Origin: Poriferisodalis sp965215815
GTDB taxonomy: Bacteria > Actinomycetota > Acidimicrobiia > Acidimicrobiales > Poriferisodalaceae
Assembly (NCBI RefSeq): GCF_965215815.1
Contig: NZ_CBDCEO010000013.1
Location: forward strand, 682,001-746,000
Direction: 5' to 3'
DNA: 64,000 nucleotides
In this document: piece after piece, positions 35,647 to 43,988 of the stretch
How the letters are laid out: every line of letters begins with the position of its first letter
How positions within the stretch are numbered: the first letter of the stretch is position 1
The notes under the pieces: generated by a model
The model's database searches: none
Told to the model about the DNA's origin: nothing
Seen by the model: only the letters and a program-made list of their open reading frames with translations
Position numbers and translations under genes: made by a program

Positions 35647-36762
35647 CTAACTGGAACAGTCAGAGGTGGCCGTTTCTGCTGCATGCTGACCGTGACGAGC
35701 TGCAGCGATGATCCTCTCGACTCTGAATGGCCAGTCTGCTCCAAGATGCTCGTTCATCTGCCATTGGAGCTCATCTCCCCCAAGCAAGTTGATCCGCGGC
35801 ATCTCCATTGCGACCTTGGCTGCCGTACCGGGCCCCTGCTCCGTGAAACCGGCAATATTGACAAAGATTCCGCGACTCGCCCTCTCGCCGGTATCGAGGC
35901 GACCGTTGAGGGCGGCCACCTCGGCGGCGCTTTTCTTGCTGGTACCTCGACTACAAGCGATGTGGAGAGTCTCAGCGTCGGCACCGGTGCGTCTGGCTAT
36001 GACGTCCCTACCCCCGTCCTTTTGCGCTCGAGTCACTTCGACCTCATAGCCCTTCGCCTCGTAGAGGGCGGCGACGAGGAACTCAAAATCCCGCCAGTGG
36101 ATGGTGCTCAGGACGCGATGGTGGGCGTCAGTCTCGCCGAGGATGTAGCGGGATCGAATTATCGCTGCCGCATCGCTGAGTCCTGTAATGCGCAAGTCCG
36201 GCAGGACTTGAGCATGGGCAAGGAGATAGGCAGACACGACTGCCAGGGCACGGTCGGGAGACCCGGGAAGAAGGTCTAGGACCCATGTGAGCCCGGGCCA
36301 CGTTGGCCCGCTGGACTCACCAGCGGCAGCCAAGATGGCACGTCTGTGGTAATCGCTGAATTGCGGCCGAGAACCGAGTGAGTCGTCAACCGCTCCGGAC
36401 GGGAGCATGCCGGCGGAGCGTGCTGCATCTAGGACGACGAGCTGAAGAGCATCCCACTCGGGTAGCGAACGTGAGTCTCCCAACATGCTTGCGAGGACTC
36501 TTCGCACCTCTGATTCGGCGCGCCTTGAAATGTCGACGAGATACTCGTCGCGGACAGCGTTTGTGGGGAACGCGATCACGATGAAGTCATCGGACGGCTG
36601 CGGTACCTCACCCGTCACCACGGAGAGCCAGTACTCAAGTTCCTCAGAAGCCACGTCCTGATTATTGCGTGCAACGGTCACCCTGAAGCCTTTCTCTTGG
36701 CCAAACTTGAACACCCTCCCTGGCCTACACGCAGGTTCGGCCGAGGCCGGCTTCTTGAGCAA
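35647..36762 (-). CDS. Mrr-like restriction-endonuclease-fold protein, degenerate active site
   Basis: 371 residues. The C-terminal domain starts HWRDFEFLVAALYEAKGYEV and continues QKDGGRDVIA, the first strands of an Mrr_cat domain with its Asp. In active members the next strand reads QxK (as in VQCKRY); here it is HIACSRG, so both the Gln and the catalytic Lys are replaced. It may bind DNA or act as a regulatory subunit without cutting. The N-terminal ~230 residues are helical and unassigned. It is the last gene of the operon, 6 bases after MazG. Start at 36762 is the first Met. Confidence 0.68.
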   Translation of the reverse strand: MLKKPASAEPACRPGRVFKFGQEKGFRVTVARNNQDVASEELEYWLSVVTGEVPQPSDDFIVIAFPTNAVRDEYLVDISRRAESEVRRVLASMLGDSRSLPEWDALQLVVLDAARSAGMLPSGAVDDSLGSRPQFSDYHRRAILAAAGESSGPTWPGLTWVLDLLPGSPDRALAVVSAYLLAHAQVLPDLRITGLSDAAAIIRSRYILGETDAHHRVLSTIHWRDFEFLVAALYEAKGYEVEVTRAQKDGGRDVIARRTGADAETLHIACSRGTSKKSAAEVAALNGRLDTGERASRGIFVNIAGFTEQGPGTAAKVAMEMPRINLLGGDELQWQMNEHLGADWPFRVERIIAAARHGQHAAETATSDCSS

Positions 36763-36768
36763 TCACAG

Positions 36769-37689
36769 CTACGGCAACTGCGAGTAGGTGAGTCTTCTGG
36801 CGGCGAGGTCACCCCGCAGAACACCTCCGTCGTTCGCACGCAGCTGGCGCCATGCGGCGAATCCTTGGAATACCGCTTCCTCGACCTCCCAAAGATGGCG
36901 CTGTGAGACTTCGAGGTCGGCCGTGAATATCCGGAAAGTTCTGAGTGCGTTGTAGTCAAGGTGCCGCACGTTCTCGAGGTAGTTGTGCTGGCAGGCGTAC
37001 TCAAACATGAATGCGGCGAATGCCTCTTCGACCACGATGGCCCGACCACCGTCCTCGACGACATCAGTCTTGGTTCCCTTTGGACGCTTACGGTCGAAAA
37101 TCTTTCGGGCCACGGGCGACCATCCCAGGATGGCCGCGTTCGCCAGGTGGAACGCATCGTGATACCGGTAGCCACTGTCGTCGTACGTGTTGTCACCAAG
37201 CCTGTCAGCGACGCGCCTATTCCTCCAGATCACTTCGACCTGCGGCTCGGGTCCGTCGCTGGGCACGGGATGAATCGTCACCTCGAAGGTGCGAGGGAGC
37301 TGGTGTTGTCGAGGTTGTCCGAAGTCGAAGTGTTCTGACGGCTTCCGTTGCCTCGGTGATTTGTCCCCACGCGCTGGCCAGCGATCGGACGTCTTGGCCA
37401 AGTTGCTCCGGGCAACCTCATCGAGCGACAGGCCAGCTTTCTCGGCGGCGTTGGCCAAGTACCACAAGATGTCCCCGAGTTCTTCTGCAACGTTGTCCTT
37501 GAAGAGCTCGTATGCGGCCCCGTCTCGCAGGCGCTTCTTGTAGGCGGCGAGCAGAGTTCCGACTTCACCTGCGAGACCAAGTAGCGGACCCAGCAGGGGG
37601 TCGCCGCCTTCATCGTTGGGCTCTGGAAAGTGGTCCGTTCGTTGGGAGCGGCGTTGGAACTCGGCAATAGTGAGTGAGTCGTGCGTCAT
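36769..37689 (-). CDS. MazG-like NTP pyrophosphohydrolase with C-terminal extension
   Basis: 306 residues. Residues ~35-100 carry the MazG pattern: LGLAGEVGTLLAAYKKRLRD, then NVAEELGDILWYLANAAEKA, with the ExxD metal-binding motif. The remaining ~180 residues form a separate domain with HDAFHLANAAILGWSPVARK and EEAFAAFMFEYACQ; I do not recognise it. MazG-type enzymes hydrolyse (d)NTPs or modified nucleotides. The ATG at 37689 shares one base with the stop of the papain-like protease (TGATG). It may remove or sense a nucleotide made or modified by the thymidylate-synthase-like enzyme; that link is inference. Confidence 0.75.
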   Translation of the reverse strand: MTHDSLTIAEFQRRSQRTDHFPEPNDEGGDPLLGPLLGLAGEVGTLLAAYKKRLRDGAAYELFKDNVAEELGDILWYLANAAEKAGLSLDEVARSNLAKTSDRWPARGDKSPRQRKPSEHFDFGQPRQHQLPRTFEVTIHPVPSDGPEPQVEVIWRNRRVADRLGDNTYDDSGYRYHDAFHLANAAILGWSPVARKIFDRKRPKGTKTDVVEDGGRAIVVEEAFAAFMFEYACQHNYLENVRHLDYNALRTFRIFTADLEVSQRHLWEVEEAVFQGFAAWRQLRANDGGVLRGDLAARRLTYSQLP

Positions 37690-38426
37690 CAGGGGCCATT
37701 CCTCCTTGTGATCGGTTGTGCGCTGCTTGTGAAGCTCGATGGGTCAATCGCGCCTGCGAGTGCACCGAACGCAATGAGGTAGTCCGTGGGCAGCCAGCCA
37801 TAACCGTCTGCTCCCCATCCGGATCCCCAGCTATTTCGGACAAGCAGGACTCGGCTTGCTTCGTACGTTCGAGCTCCGACCACCAACACGGAGTGGTAGG
37901 CACCCTGCGGCGCCGTCAAGGGGGGCACCTCGATGACGCCATCGGGTGCGGCTTGCTCGAACTCAGTCGTGATTTCGACGATCAACGCCACAACGAGGCC
38001 GGCCGCCAGCAGGTCTTCGATGTCGTCCTCGATGCCGTCGTTAGCCACTGGTGCGACGGACACGTCGGCTTGGTGCCAGACGGAGGCCTGGGCCGCCGGG
38101 GGGACCTGATCGGCTTCGTGTCTGATCGCGGAATTGAACGGCCAGTCCACCAAACGGGGCTGGCCATCTTTCCGCAGAGCGTCGCTGACCGCTTCAAGCG
38201 TTGTGCCGTGACGAGACGCTGTTCCGTTCGCAACGCAGCGAGACCACAAGGCATCGGGTGCGAGCGGTTCGGGAGGCTGCGTACGACACGCTTCATGTGC
38301 TGCGGTCACGACGATGGGGATGCAGAGCGGTCGGATTCCTTGATTGATCGCGGGCGCGAGCAACGGCCTCAAGTCGACTGGCGGCCGAGCGAGGCTGTGC
38401 TGTCGCCTTGTGTCGTAACTGGCCAT
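37689..38426 (-). CDS. Cytoplasmic papain-like (C1) cysteine protease
   Basis: 245 residues with all four papain-family residues: Q29 and C35 in NQGIRPLC (the Gln-to-Cys spacing of six matches papain Q19/C25), H178 in GAYHSVLVVGA, and N198 in VRNSWGSGWGADGYGWL. There is no signal peptide and no pro-region, so the protease would act in the cytoplasm, which is unusual in bacteria. It begins 3 bases after a chagasin-like inhibitor sequence, giving a plausible protease/inhibitor pair. Uncontrolled, it could be a cell-killing effector. The partner MazG gene follows with one-base overlap. Confidence 0.82.
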   Translation of the reverse strand: MASYDTRRQHSLARPPVDLRPLLAPAINQGIRPLCIPIVVTAAHEACRTQPPEPLAPDALWSRCVANGTASRHGTTLEAVSDALRKDGQPRLVDWPFNSAIRHEADQVPPAAQASVWHQADVSVAPVANDGIEDDIEDLLAAGLVVALIVEITTEFEQAAPDGVIEVPPLTAPQGAYHSVLVVGARTYEASRVLLVRNSWGSGWGADGYGWLPTDYLIAFGALAGAIDPSSFTSSAQPITRRNGP

Positions 38427-38429
38427 CGC

Positions 38430-39191
38430 CTAGCGAGGATCATCTGCCGATGCCGGGGCAGCCGAACGTCGCCGCTCCAACGCTGCCTCCGTCCAGTCGT
38501 CGTCATCACTGATCTGATCGATGGTGAACGCCTCTCGCCGCGCTTCGACGGCCGCCGTGATTCGGTACTCGTCGACCGGATCAGTGTCGCCGTACTCGTT
38601 GCGCAGCACCAGCCGGAGCTGCGTTGTGCCTGGCTCCGTCAGCCGAATCCCGAGCACTCGCCGACCCACTGTGCCGACGACGATCTTCTCGTCGCGGACG
38701 TGCCGCACAGCCTCCAGTGCCTCGGAGGCTCCAAGTCTCGCCAGACGGCGGCTTCGGATGGCCGCGTCAGTCATTGCCTGAGGGGTGCCATCCGCGATGT
38801 AGACGTCACCGACCACGGCCGCCCGACCACCAGCGATCGAAAGCGGCTCCGGTTTCTCCGCCGACGCCGGTTGACGCGCCCGGTCAACGGCTTGACTCGG
38901 GGGCTTGCGGCGTGGTGTCACCTTCGGTTCTGCCAGCGGCAGTGCTGCCGATCCCGGGAGGCGGTCGTCGGCGAAGGGGGGAGGCGGGGGTGTCGCGGCG
39001 CGTCGTGAGCTCGGGTCGGGACTTGCGATCGACCACCTGTAGCCGGTACTGCGGTCTTCGGGCAACGAAATAATGATCTCGTCATCAGTCTGGACGTTGA
39101 GCTGTTGGCCGTGCCAAGCCATGTCGACCGGCCAAACGTCCGCAACGCCGACGACGGGTCGGCGTCCGGCGCCAATCGACTGCTTGACCTT
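38430..39191 (-). pseudogene. Chagasin-like (I42) inhibitor, 3' part of IS-split ImmA-chagasin gene
   Basis: 253 codons. Chagasin-type loops are visible: RSTGYRW (the NPTTGY-like loop) near the N-terminus and GTTQLRLVLRNEYGD near the C-terminus, separated by a ~90-residue Pro/Arg-rich insertion. Family I42 proteins inhibit papain-like proteases. The frame is open up to the IS end at 39195. Deleting both IS copies and one CTAA target duplicate fuses it in frame to ImmA (...LLKVQPL-KVKQSIG...). After insertion it could still be made from the ATG at 39122 (230 residues) if a promoter is available. Confidence 0.78.
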
Positions 39192-39194
39192 TAG

Positions 39195-40875
39195 CCCTGA
39201 TTATTCATGAGAATTCTGTTGGTCGTATTTTCGGTGTGCTTTGCGCCCGGTTTGGTGGTGTGGGGCTGTTGGGGCGTCGGCGGGAGCGTCGCAGGGGAGC
39301 CGATGGCCCCGGTTGTGGCGCTCAGGCGGCGCTGGGCGGCGCTGGGGGCGTGGCGGGGCTGTCCCCCCGGGGGCAGGCGTCGCGCGGGACCGGTTGGCTG
39401 GGGGGTCAGCGGGGGTGGGCGATGGCGAGGAGCGCTTTGGCGCCGGGGTGCCGTTCGGGCAGGCGCAAAAGGACGCGTCTGGCGGTGCGGCACACGAGCG
39501 CGGGGAGGTGCCACAGCTCCCAGCGGAGCCGTTTGGGGGCCGCGCGGCGCAGCGCCCCGGTGAGGCAGGCGTTCTGGAACCAGCCGACGAGCGCGAGGCC
39601 GATCATGCACATGGCGGCCCAGGCGCTGTTCGCGTGCCAGTCGGTGAACGGCATGCGCGTCAGGCCGCTGTCTTTGAGCCGGCACACGGCGTTCTCGACG
39701 TCGGCGTGGCTGCGCATCAGCCGATCCAGTTGCACGGCGCTGCCTTGCTGGTCGGTCAGGAATCCCCAGTATCGGAAGTTCTCGCTGGGGAACAGGCTGC
39801 GCTGCGCTCCGGGGTGGCGCGGCTCGCGGCGCACGATCAGCCGGGTGCGGCCGGGCCAGCCCGACAGGTCCGCGAGGTCGGTGAGGTCGGTGACCTGAGC
39901 ACCGCGCCGCTTGCGCTGGCCGGGCCGCTTTGGGGCGTTGTGCCAGCGGTCCGGGTCGCCCAGGCCGCCGCGGATCGCTGCTTGGACGCCCGGAGCCGAC
40001 CGAGCTGACACCGCATAGCCGATGTTGCGGTCCCGCAGTGCCGCGGCGAGTCTGGGCGAGCAGCCCGCGGCGTCGATGCGCACCACCAGCGGGCGTTCCA
40101 CGAGGCTGTCGCCGTCGCCTTCGCGGTGGCCCACGGCGTCGGGCTCGGGCAACGTCGCCACCGCGGCGTCGATCACCTCGAGATGATCGGCGATGTCGTT
40201 CGCGGCGGCGTTGCCGGGCCGCTGGGTGATCCACAGAGGCTCCCCGTCCGCAGTGGAGCACACCATCGGATGGAACCCGAACCCGCCCTTGTAATGCGGC
40301 GCAGCTCCCGCCTTGTTCTCCGAGTGGACCTCCACCAGCGTCGAGTCGACATCGACCACCAGCGGCGCGCTGCGGTCACGGTCGGCCCACAACAGCTCGC
40401 GCACCGCTGCGGCCGCGCCCAACAGCGCCGCGGCGCCGCCCTCGCCCAGGCCCGTGACCGTGCGGTACAGCGTCGAGTCCGACGCCACGTCGCCGAACAG
40501 CTCCCGCTGAGCACGCAGATGCTCGATGTCGGTGCACGCCTCCCCGCCGCCGGCCAGCATCAACAACGCATGGACCAGCACCGCGCCCCGGTCATGAACC
40601 GGGGCCCGCTCGCCGCGTGGGGGCACCGCGGCCGACAGCGCCTCGGTCAGCCCGACACGGTCCGCGAAACCGCCCAAAGCGAACAGCCCCACACCCCACA
40701 CCACACGATCCCCGCCGCCTGCCAGACGCGCGTTTGTGACACTGCTAAGTTTCACCTCGGAGATGCCCCCCTGAACTCGCGGATGCGTTCATTGCAGACA
40801 CGCATCGTCGCAGGTCAGAGGGGCCTTTCCGCGGACCCAGACAACCCAGTCCGCCCGACTCGTGAATAATCAGGG
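39195..40875 (-). mobile_element. IS1380-family-like element, copy a (1681 bp)
   Basis: Terminal inverted repeats CCCTGATTATTCATGAG and, at the other end, CCCTGATTATTCACGAG (16 of 17 identical). Flanked by TTAG (39191-39194) and CTAG (40876-40879). Tandem with copy b. Contains one transposase ORF. It interrupts the ImmA-chagasin gene. The ~210 bp inside the left end are GC-rich and noncoding. Confidence 0.85.
39406..40755 (-). CDS. IS1380-family-like transposase (copy a)
   Basis: 449 residues. It begins MKLSSVTNARLAGGGDRVVW, with a helical N-terminal DNA-binding region, then a DDE core: VVDVDSTLVEVHSENK (first Asp), PLVVRIDAAGCSP (second Asp in VRID) and a C-terminal region with WAAMCMIGLALVGWFQNA. 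The full length and all acidic motifs are kept, so it may be active. Long ORFs on the opposite strand are codon-bias shadows. Confidence 0.85.
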   Translation of the reverse strand: MKLSSVTNARLAGGGDRVVWGVGLFALGGFADRVGLTEALSAAVPPRGERAPVHDRGAVLVHALLMLAGGGEACTDIEHLRAQRELFGDVASDSTLYRTVTGLGEGGAAALLGAAAAVRELLWADRDRSAPLVVDVDSTLVEVHSENKAGAAPHYKGGFGFHPMVCSTADGEPLWITQRPGNAAANDIADHLEVIDAAVATLPEPDAVGHREGDGDSLVERPLVVRIDAAGCSPRLAAALRDRNIGYAVSARSAPGVQAAIRGGLGDPDRWHNAPKRPGQRKRRGAQVTDLTDLADLSGWPGRTRLIVRREPRHPGAQRSLFPSENFRYWGFLTDQQGSAVQLDRLMRSHADVENAVCRLKDSGLTRMPFTDWHANSAWAAMCMIGLALVGWFQNACLTGALRRAAPKRLRWELWHLPALVCRTARRVLLRLPERHPGAKALLAIAHPR

Positions 40876-40879
40876 CTAG

Positions 40880-42560
40880 CCCTGATTATTCATGAGAATT
40901 CTGCTGGTCGTCTTTTTGGCGTGTTGTGGGCCTTGTTTGGCGGTGTGGGGCTGTTTGGGTGTCGGCGGGGCCGTCGGGGGGGAGCGGTTGGGCTCGGTTT
41001 TGGTGCGCGGGCGGGACCGGGTGGGGGTGCGGGCGTGGCGGGGCTGTCCCGCTGCGGCGGGCGTGGCGCGGAACTGGTCGGCTGGGGGGTTCAGCGGGGG
41101 TGGGCGATGGCGAGCAGTGCTCGGGCGCCGGGGTGCTGTTCGGGCAGCCGCAATAGGACGCGCCGTGCGCTGTGGCACACCAGGGCGGGAAGGTGCCATA
41201 GCTGCCAGCGGAGCCGTTTGGGGGCCGCTTTGGCGAGCGCGCCGGTGAGGCAGGCTGTTTGGAACCATCCCACGAGCGCGAGGCCGGTCATGCACATGGC
41301 GGCCCAGGTGCTGTTCGCGTGCCAGTCGGTGAACGGCATGCGCGCAAGGCCGCTGTCTTTGAGCCGGCGCACGGCGTCCTCGATGTCGGCGTGTGAGCGC
41401 ATCAGCTTGTCCAGCTGTGCGGGGTGGCCGGTCTGGTCGGTGTAGAACCCCCAGTAGCGGAAGTTCTCGCTGGGGAACAGGCTGCGCTGCGCTCCGGGGT
41501 GCAGCGGCTCGCGGCGCACCACGAGCCGGGTGCGCTCGGGCCAGCCCGACAGGTCCGCCAGATCGGTGAGCTCCGCGACCTGAGCGCCGCGCCGTTTGCG
41601 CTGATCGGGGCGCTTTGGGGCGTTGTGCCAGCGGCCCGGCTCGCCCAAGGCGCCGCGGATCGCGGCTTGGATGGCTGGGGCGGACCGCGCCGAGATCGCA
41701 TAGCCGATGCTGCGGTCCCGCAGCCCTTCGGCGAGTTTCGCTGAGCATCCCCCGGTGTCGATGCGCACCACCAGCGGACGCTCCACGAGGTCGGGGTCGT
41801 CGCCTTCGCGGTGCCCTGCGGCGTCAGGCGCGGGCAGCATCGCCACCGCGGCGTCGAGCACTTCGAGATGATCGCCGATGTGGTTCGCGGCGGCGTTGCC
41901 CGGCCGCTGCTTTAGCCACAGCGGCTCCCCCTGCGCGGTGGAGCAGATCATCGGATGGAACCCGAACCCGCCCTTGTAATGCGGCGCAGCTCCGGCCTTG
42001 TTCTCCGAGTGGACCTCCACCAATGTCGAGTCGATGTCGACCACCAGCGGCCTGCTGCGGTCGGCGGAGGCCCACAACGGCTCGCGCACCGCTGCGGCCG
42101 CGCCCAAAAGCGCCGCGGCGCCGCTCGCGCCCAGGCCCGTGAGGGTGCGGTACAGCGTCGAGTCCGACGCGACGTCGCCGAACATCTCCCGCTGAGCACG
42201 CAGATGCTCGATGTCGGTGCACGCCTCACCGCCGCCGGCCAGCATCAACAACGCATGGACCAGCACCCGGCCCCGGTCATGAACCGGGGCGCGCTCGCCG
42301 CGTGGGGGAACCGCGGCCGACAGCGCCTCGGTCAGCCCGACACGGTCCGCGAACCCGCCCAGAGCGAACAACCCCGCGCCCCACACGACACGGTCCCCGC
42401 CGCCTGCCAGACGCGCGTTTGTCACACTGCTAAGTTTCACCTCGGAGATGCCCCCCTGAACTCGCGGATGCGTTCATTGCAGACACGTATCGTCGCAGGT
42501 CAGAGGGGCTTTTCCGCGGACCCAGACAAACCAGTCCGCCCGACTCGTGAATAATCAGGG
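40880..42560 (-). mobile_element. IS1380-family-like element, copy b (1681 bp)
   Basis: Same length and orientation as copy a, with the same terminal repeats; the two are separated by only CTAG. The right flank is TTAG at 42561-42564, matching the outer-left flank of copy a. The outer pair of TTAGs is therefore the target duplication of the composite insertion. Confidence 0.85.
41091..42440 (-). CDS. IS1380-family-like transposase (copy b)
   Basis: 449 residues, differing from copy a at scattered positions (for example DIDSTLVEVHSENK and a VRIDTGGCSAKLAEGL stretch). The catalytic Asp motifs are present, so it is likely to be functional. The divergence from copy a shows that the tandem pair did not arise from a very recent local duplication. 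Confidence 0.85.
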   Translation of the reverse strand: MKLSSVTNARLAGGGDRVVWGAGLFALGGFADRVGLTEALSAAVPPRGERAPVHDRGRVLVHALLMLAGGGEACTDIEHLRAQREMFGDVASDSTLYRTLTGLGASGAAALLGAAAAVREPLWASADRSRPLVVDIDSTLVEVHSENKAGAAPHYKGGFGFHPMICSTAQGEPLWLKQRPGNAAANHIGDHLEVLDAAVAMLPAPDAAGHREGDDPDLVERPLVVRIDTGGCSAKLAEGLRDRSIGYAISARSAPAIQAAIRGALGEPGRWHNAPKRPDQRKRRGAQVAELTDLADLSGWPERTRLVVRREPLHPGAQRSLFPSENFRYWGFYTDQTGHPAQLDKLMRSHADIEDAVRRLKDSGLARMPFTDWHANSTWAAMCMTGLALVGWFQTACLTGALAKAAPKRLRWQLWHLPALVCHSARRVLLRLPEQHPGARALLAIAHPR

Positions 42561-43107
42561 TTAGTGGCTGCACCTTGAGCAGCTCTCGCAGTTCGTGCTG
42601 CGTGATCCGGTCGAGGTGGTGCAGCTGCCGCGCAGCTGCTTCGTAACTGACGCCTGCTTCGCGGGCGACGGTGTAGACGTCCAGCGGGCTAAGCGATGTT
42701 GAGTTGCGGCGCGACAGGATGCTGTGGATGAGCGGGGGCGGCATCAGCAGCGCTCCGGCGAACACCTGCGCAAGCGTCTCTCGCTCGATGTCGGTGCGTC
42801 CCAGCACATCCGATTCGGTATCGAGTGCAGCATCGTGGCCGCCGTCGAGTCGCCAGTGGCCGAGTTCGTGCGCCGCGGTGTATCGCTGAATCGGCGTCGA
42901 TCGTTCAGTGGTGATGAGAATGCCACCCGTGCCCTCTGGCAGGTATGCGCCCAAGAGCCCATCGAGCGGGAAGAAGGCGAGCCACAACCCGAGGCGTTCC
43001 GCTAGGCCGAACACATCCACCTTGCGCGACTGATCTACGCCGGCCTCGCTCAGGAGGCGGCTCGCCGAGCTTGCAGCCGCGAGGCGTCGGGTGTGCCCGG
43101 AAGCCAT
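42561..43107 (-). pseudogene. ImmA/IrrE metalloprotease, 5' part of IS-split ImmA-chagasin gene
   Basis: 182 native codons from the ATG at 43107. The zinc-protease motif HELGH is at residues 80-84 (AAHELGHWRLDGG), with the third ligand expected in the ERETLAQVFAGALLMP helix. The frame now reads into the IS and stops at 42430, adding ~43 foreign residues. ImmA/IrrE proteases typically cleave or inactivate the XRE repressor encoded next to them; here the XRE gene is 3 bases upstream. The metalloprotease domain itself is complete, so cleavage activity might survive the insertion. Confidence 0.8.
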
Positions 43108-43110
43108 GGG

Positions 43111-43488
43111 CTATTCCGCTTGTTCGGTCCGGGTAGCTCCGGGTCGTCCCGCCCCAGCGAGGAACTCGGCGAAGCGCAAGACCTGCTCTTTATCCTGATC
43201 CGACAGCGCCTCGGTCGCCCGGTACAAGGGCACATTCATGTCGACCTCAGCACCTTCTTCTCCAAGAAGCCAGGCCACGGGTCGGCGATACAAGCGGCCG
43301 AGGCGTCGGAGCTCGAGCGATGAGACGCGGCGCTTTCCAGACTCGATCGCCGACACGCTCGCTCTGGGGATGTCTAGCGCAGTTGCGACATCTTCTTGCA
43401 GCAGACCGATGTATTCGCGTGCACCTCGCAGTCGTCGCGCGAGGGCCATTTCTTCGCTTGCGTCCGAATCGGGCGCATCTGTGCTCAT
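43111..43488 (-). CDS. XRE-family repressor
   Basis: 125 residues. An N-terminal helix-turn-helix (ARRLRGAREYIGLLQEDVAT, then RASVSAIESGKRRVS) is followed by a short helical C-terminus. The ATG overlaps the AcpS stop by four bases. It is the probable repressor of this operon. Candidate operators are the TGACAT palindromes at 45128-45167. Paired with ImmA downstream, it forms the repressor/protease switch known from ICEBs1 (ImmR/ImmA). Confidence 0.82.
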   Translation of the reverse strand: MSTDAPDSDASEEMALARRLRGAREYIGLLQEDVATALDIPRASVSAIESGKRRVSSLELRRLGRLYRRPVAWLLGEEGAEVDMNVPLYRATEALSDQDKEQVLRFAEFLAGAGRPGATRTEQAE

Positions 43489-43988
43489 GATCCGTCCTCT
43501 CGTTGAACTGACACTTCAAGATCTTCTAATTCCGTCCCCGCGCAGGCCACTGCGATCGCCGCAGCCCAGCCGCTCTCGTGCGAGGCAGATACATGGAACT
43601 TCGAGATGCCGAGCCATCGGGCCCGCTCGGCGGCCGAGCCTCGTAACACGGCACTCGGAGCGCCCGATTCTGACGACACGATTTCGATGTCTCGCAGATC
43701 GAGGTCGCTTATCCCCAGGCCGAGGCACTTCATCACCGCTTCCTTCGTCGCCCACCGTGTCGCGAGCCGCTCCGGGTCGCCGTTGGCTTCGGCACATTCG
43801 TCTGATGTCCAGCCACGATCAAGAAACGCCGGCCCACCTTCGGAAACGAGTCGGCTCAATCTCGGAACTGCTACGACATCAACCCCAACACACACGATGT
43901 CGCGGCAGTCTTGGTTCAGCGCCGAGGTCTCGAGCGCTGACGCGAGCGCCGCAGACGGCGGTGTTGCTGCTGCGTCGACGCTTCTCAC
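43485..43988 (-). CDS. AcpS-type 4'-phosphopantetheinyl transferase
   Basis: 167 residues from the GTG at 43988, which overlaps the thymidylate-synthase-like stop (GTGA). Motifs: GVDVVAVPRLSRL at 35-47 with the Mg-binding Asp37, WTSDECAEANGD, and ATRWATKEAVMKCLG with the catalytic KEA. Family enzymes move phosphopantetheine from CoA to a Ser on a carrier protein. The gene two positions upstream encodes a carrier-like protein, an obvious substrate. A housekeeping AcpS would not normally sit in a defence operon, so a dedicated role is likely. Confidence 0.85.
   Translation of the reverse strand: MRSVDAAATPPSAALASALETSALNQDCRDIVCVGVDVVAVPRLSRLVSEGGPAFLDRGWTSDECAEANGDPERLATRWATKEAVMKCLGLGISDLDLRDIEIVSSESGAPSAVLRGSAAERARWLGISKFHVSASHESGWAAAIAVACAGTELEDLEVSVQREDGS

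Noticed and set aside
39191..40261. 356-codon ORF in another frame through the IS transposase
   Set aside because: Arg/Pro-rich translation in an alternative frame of the transposase, present in every IS copy; no coding signature.
43485..43988. AcpS as the housekeeping holo-ACP synthase of the host
   Set aside because: It overlaps genes on both sides in a regulator/protease operon and has a carrier-like gene two positions upstream, so a dedicated role is more likely.
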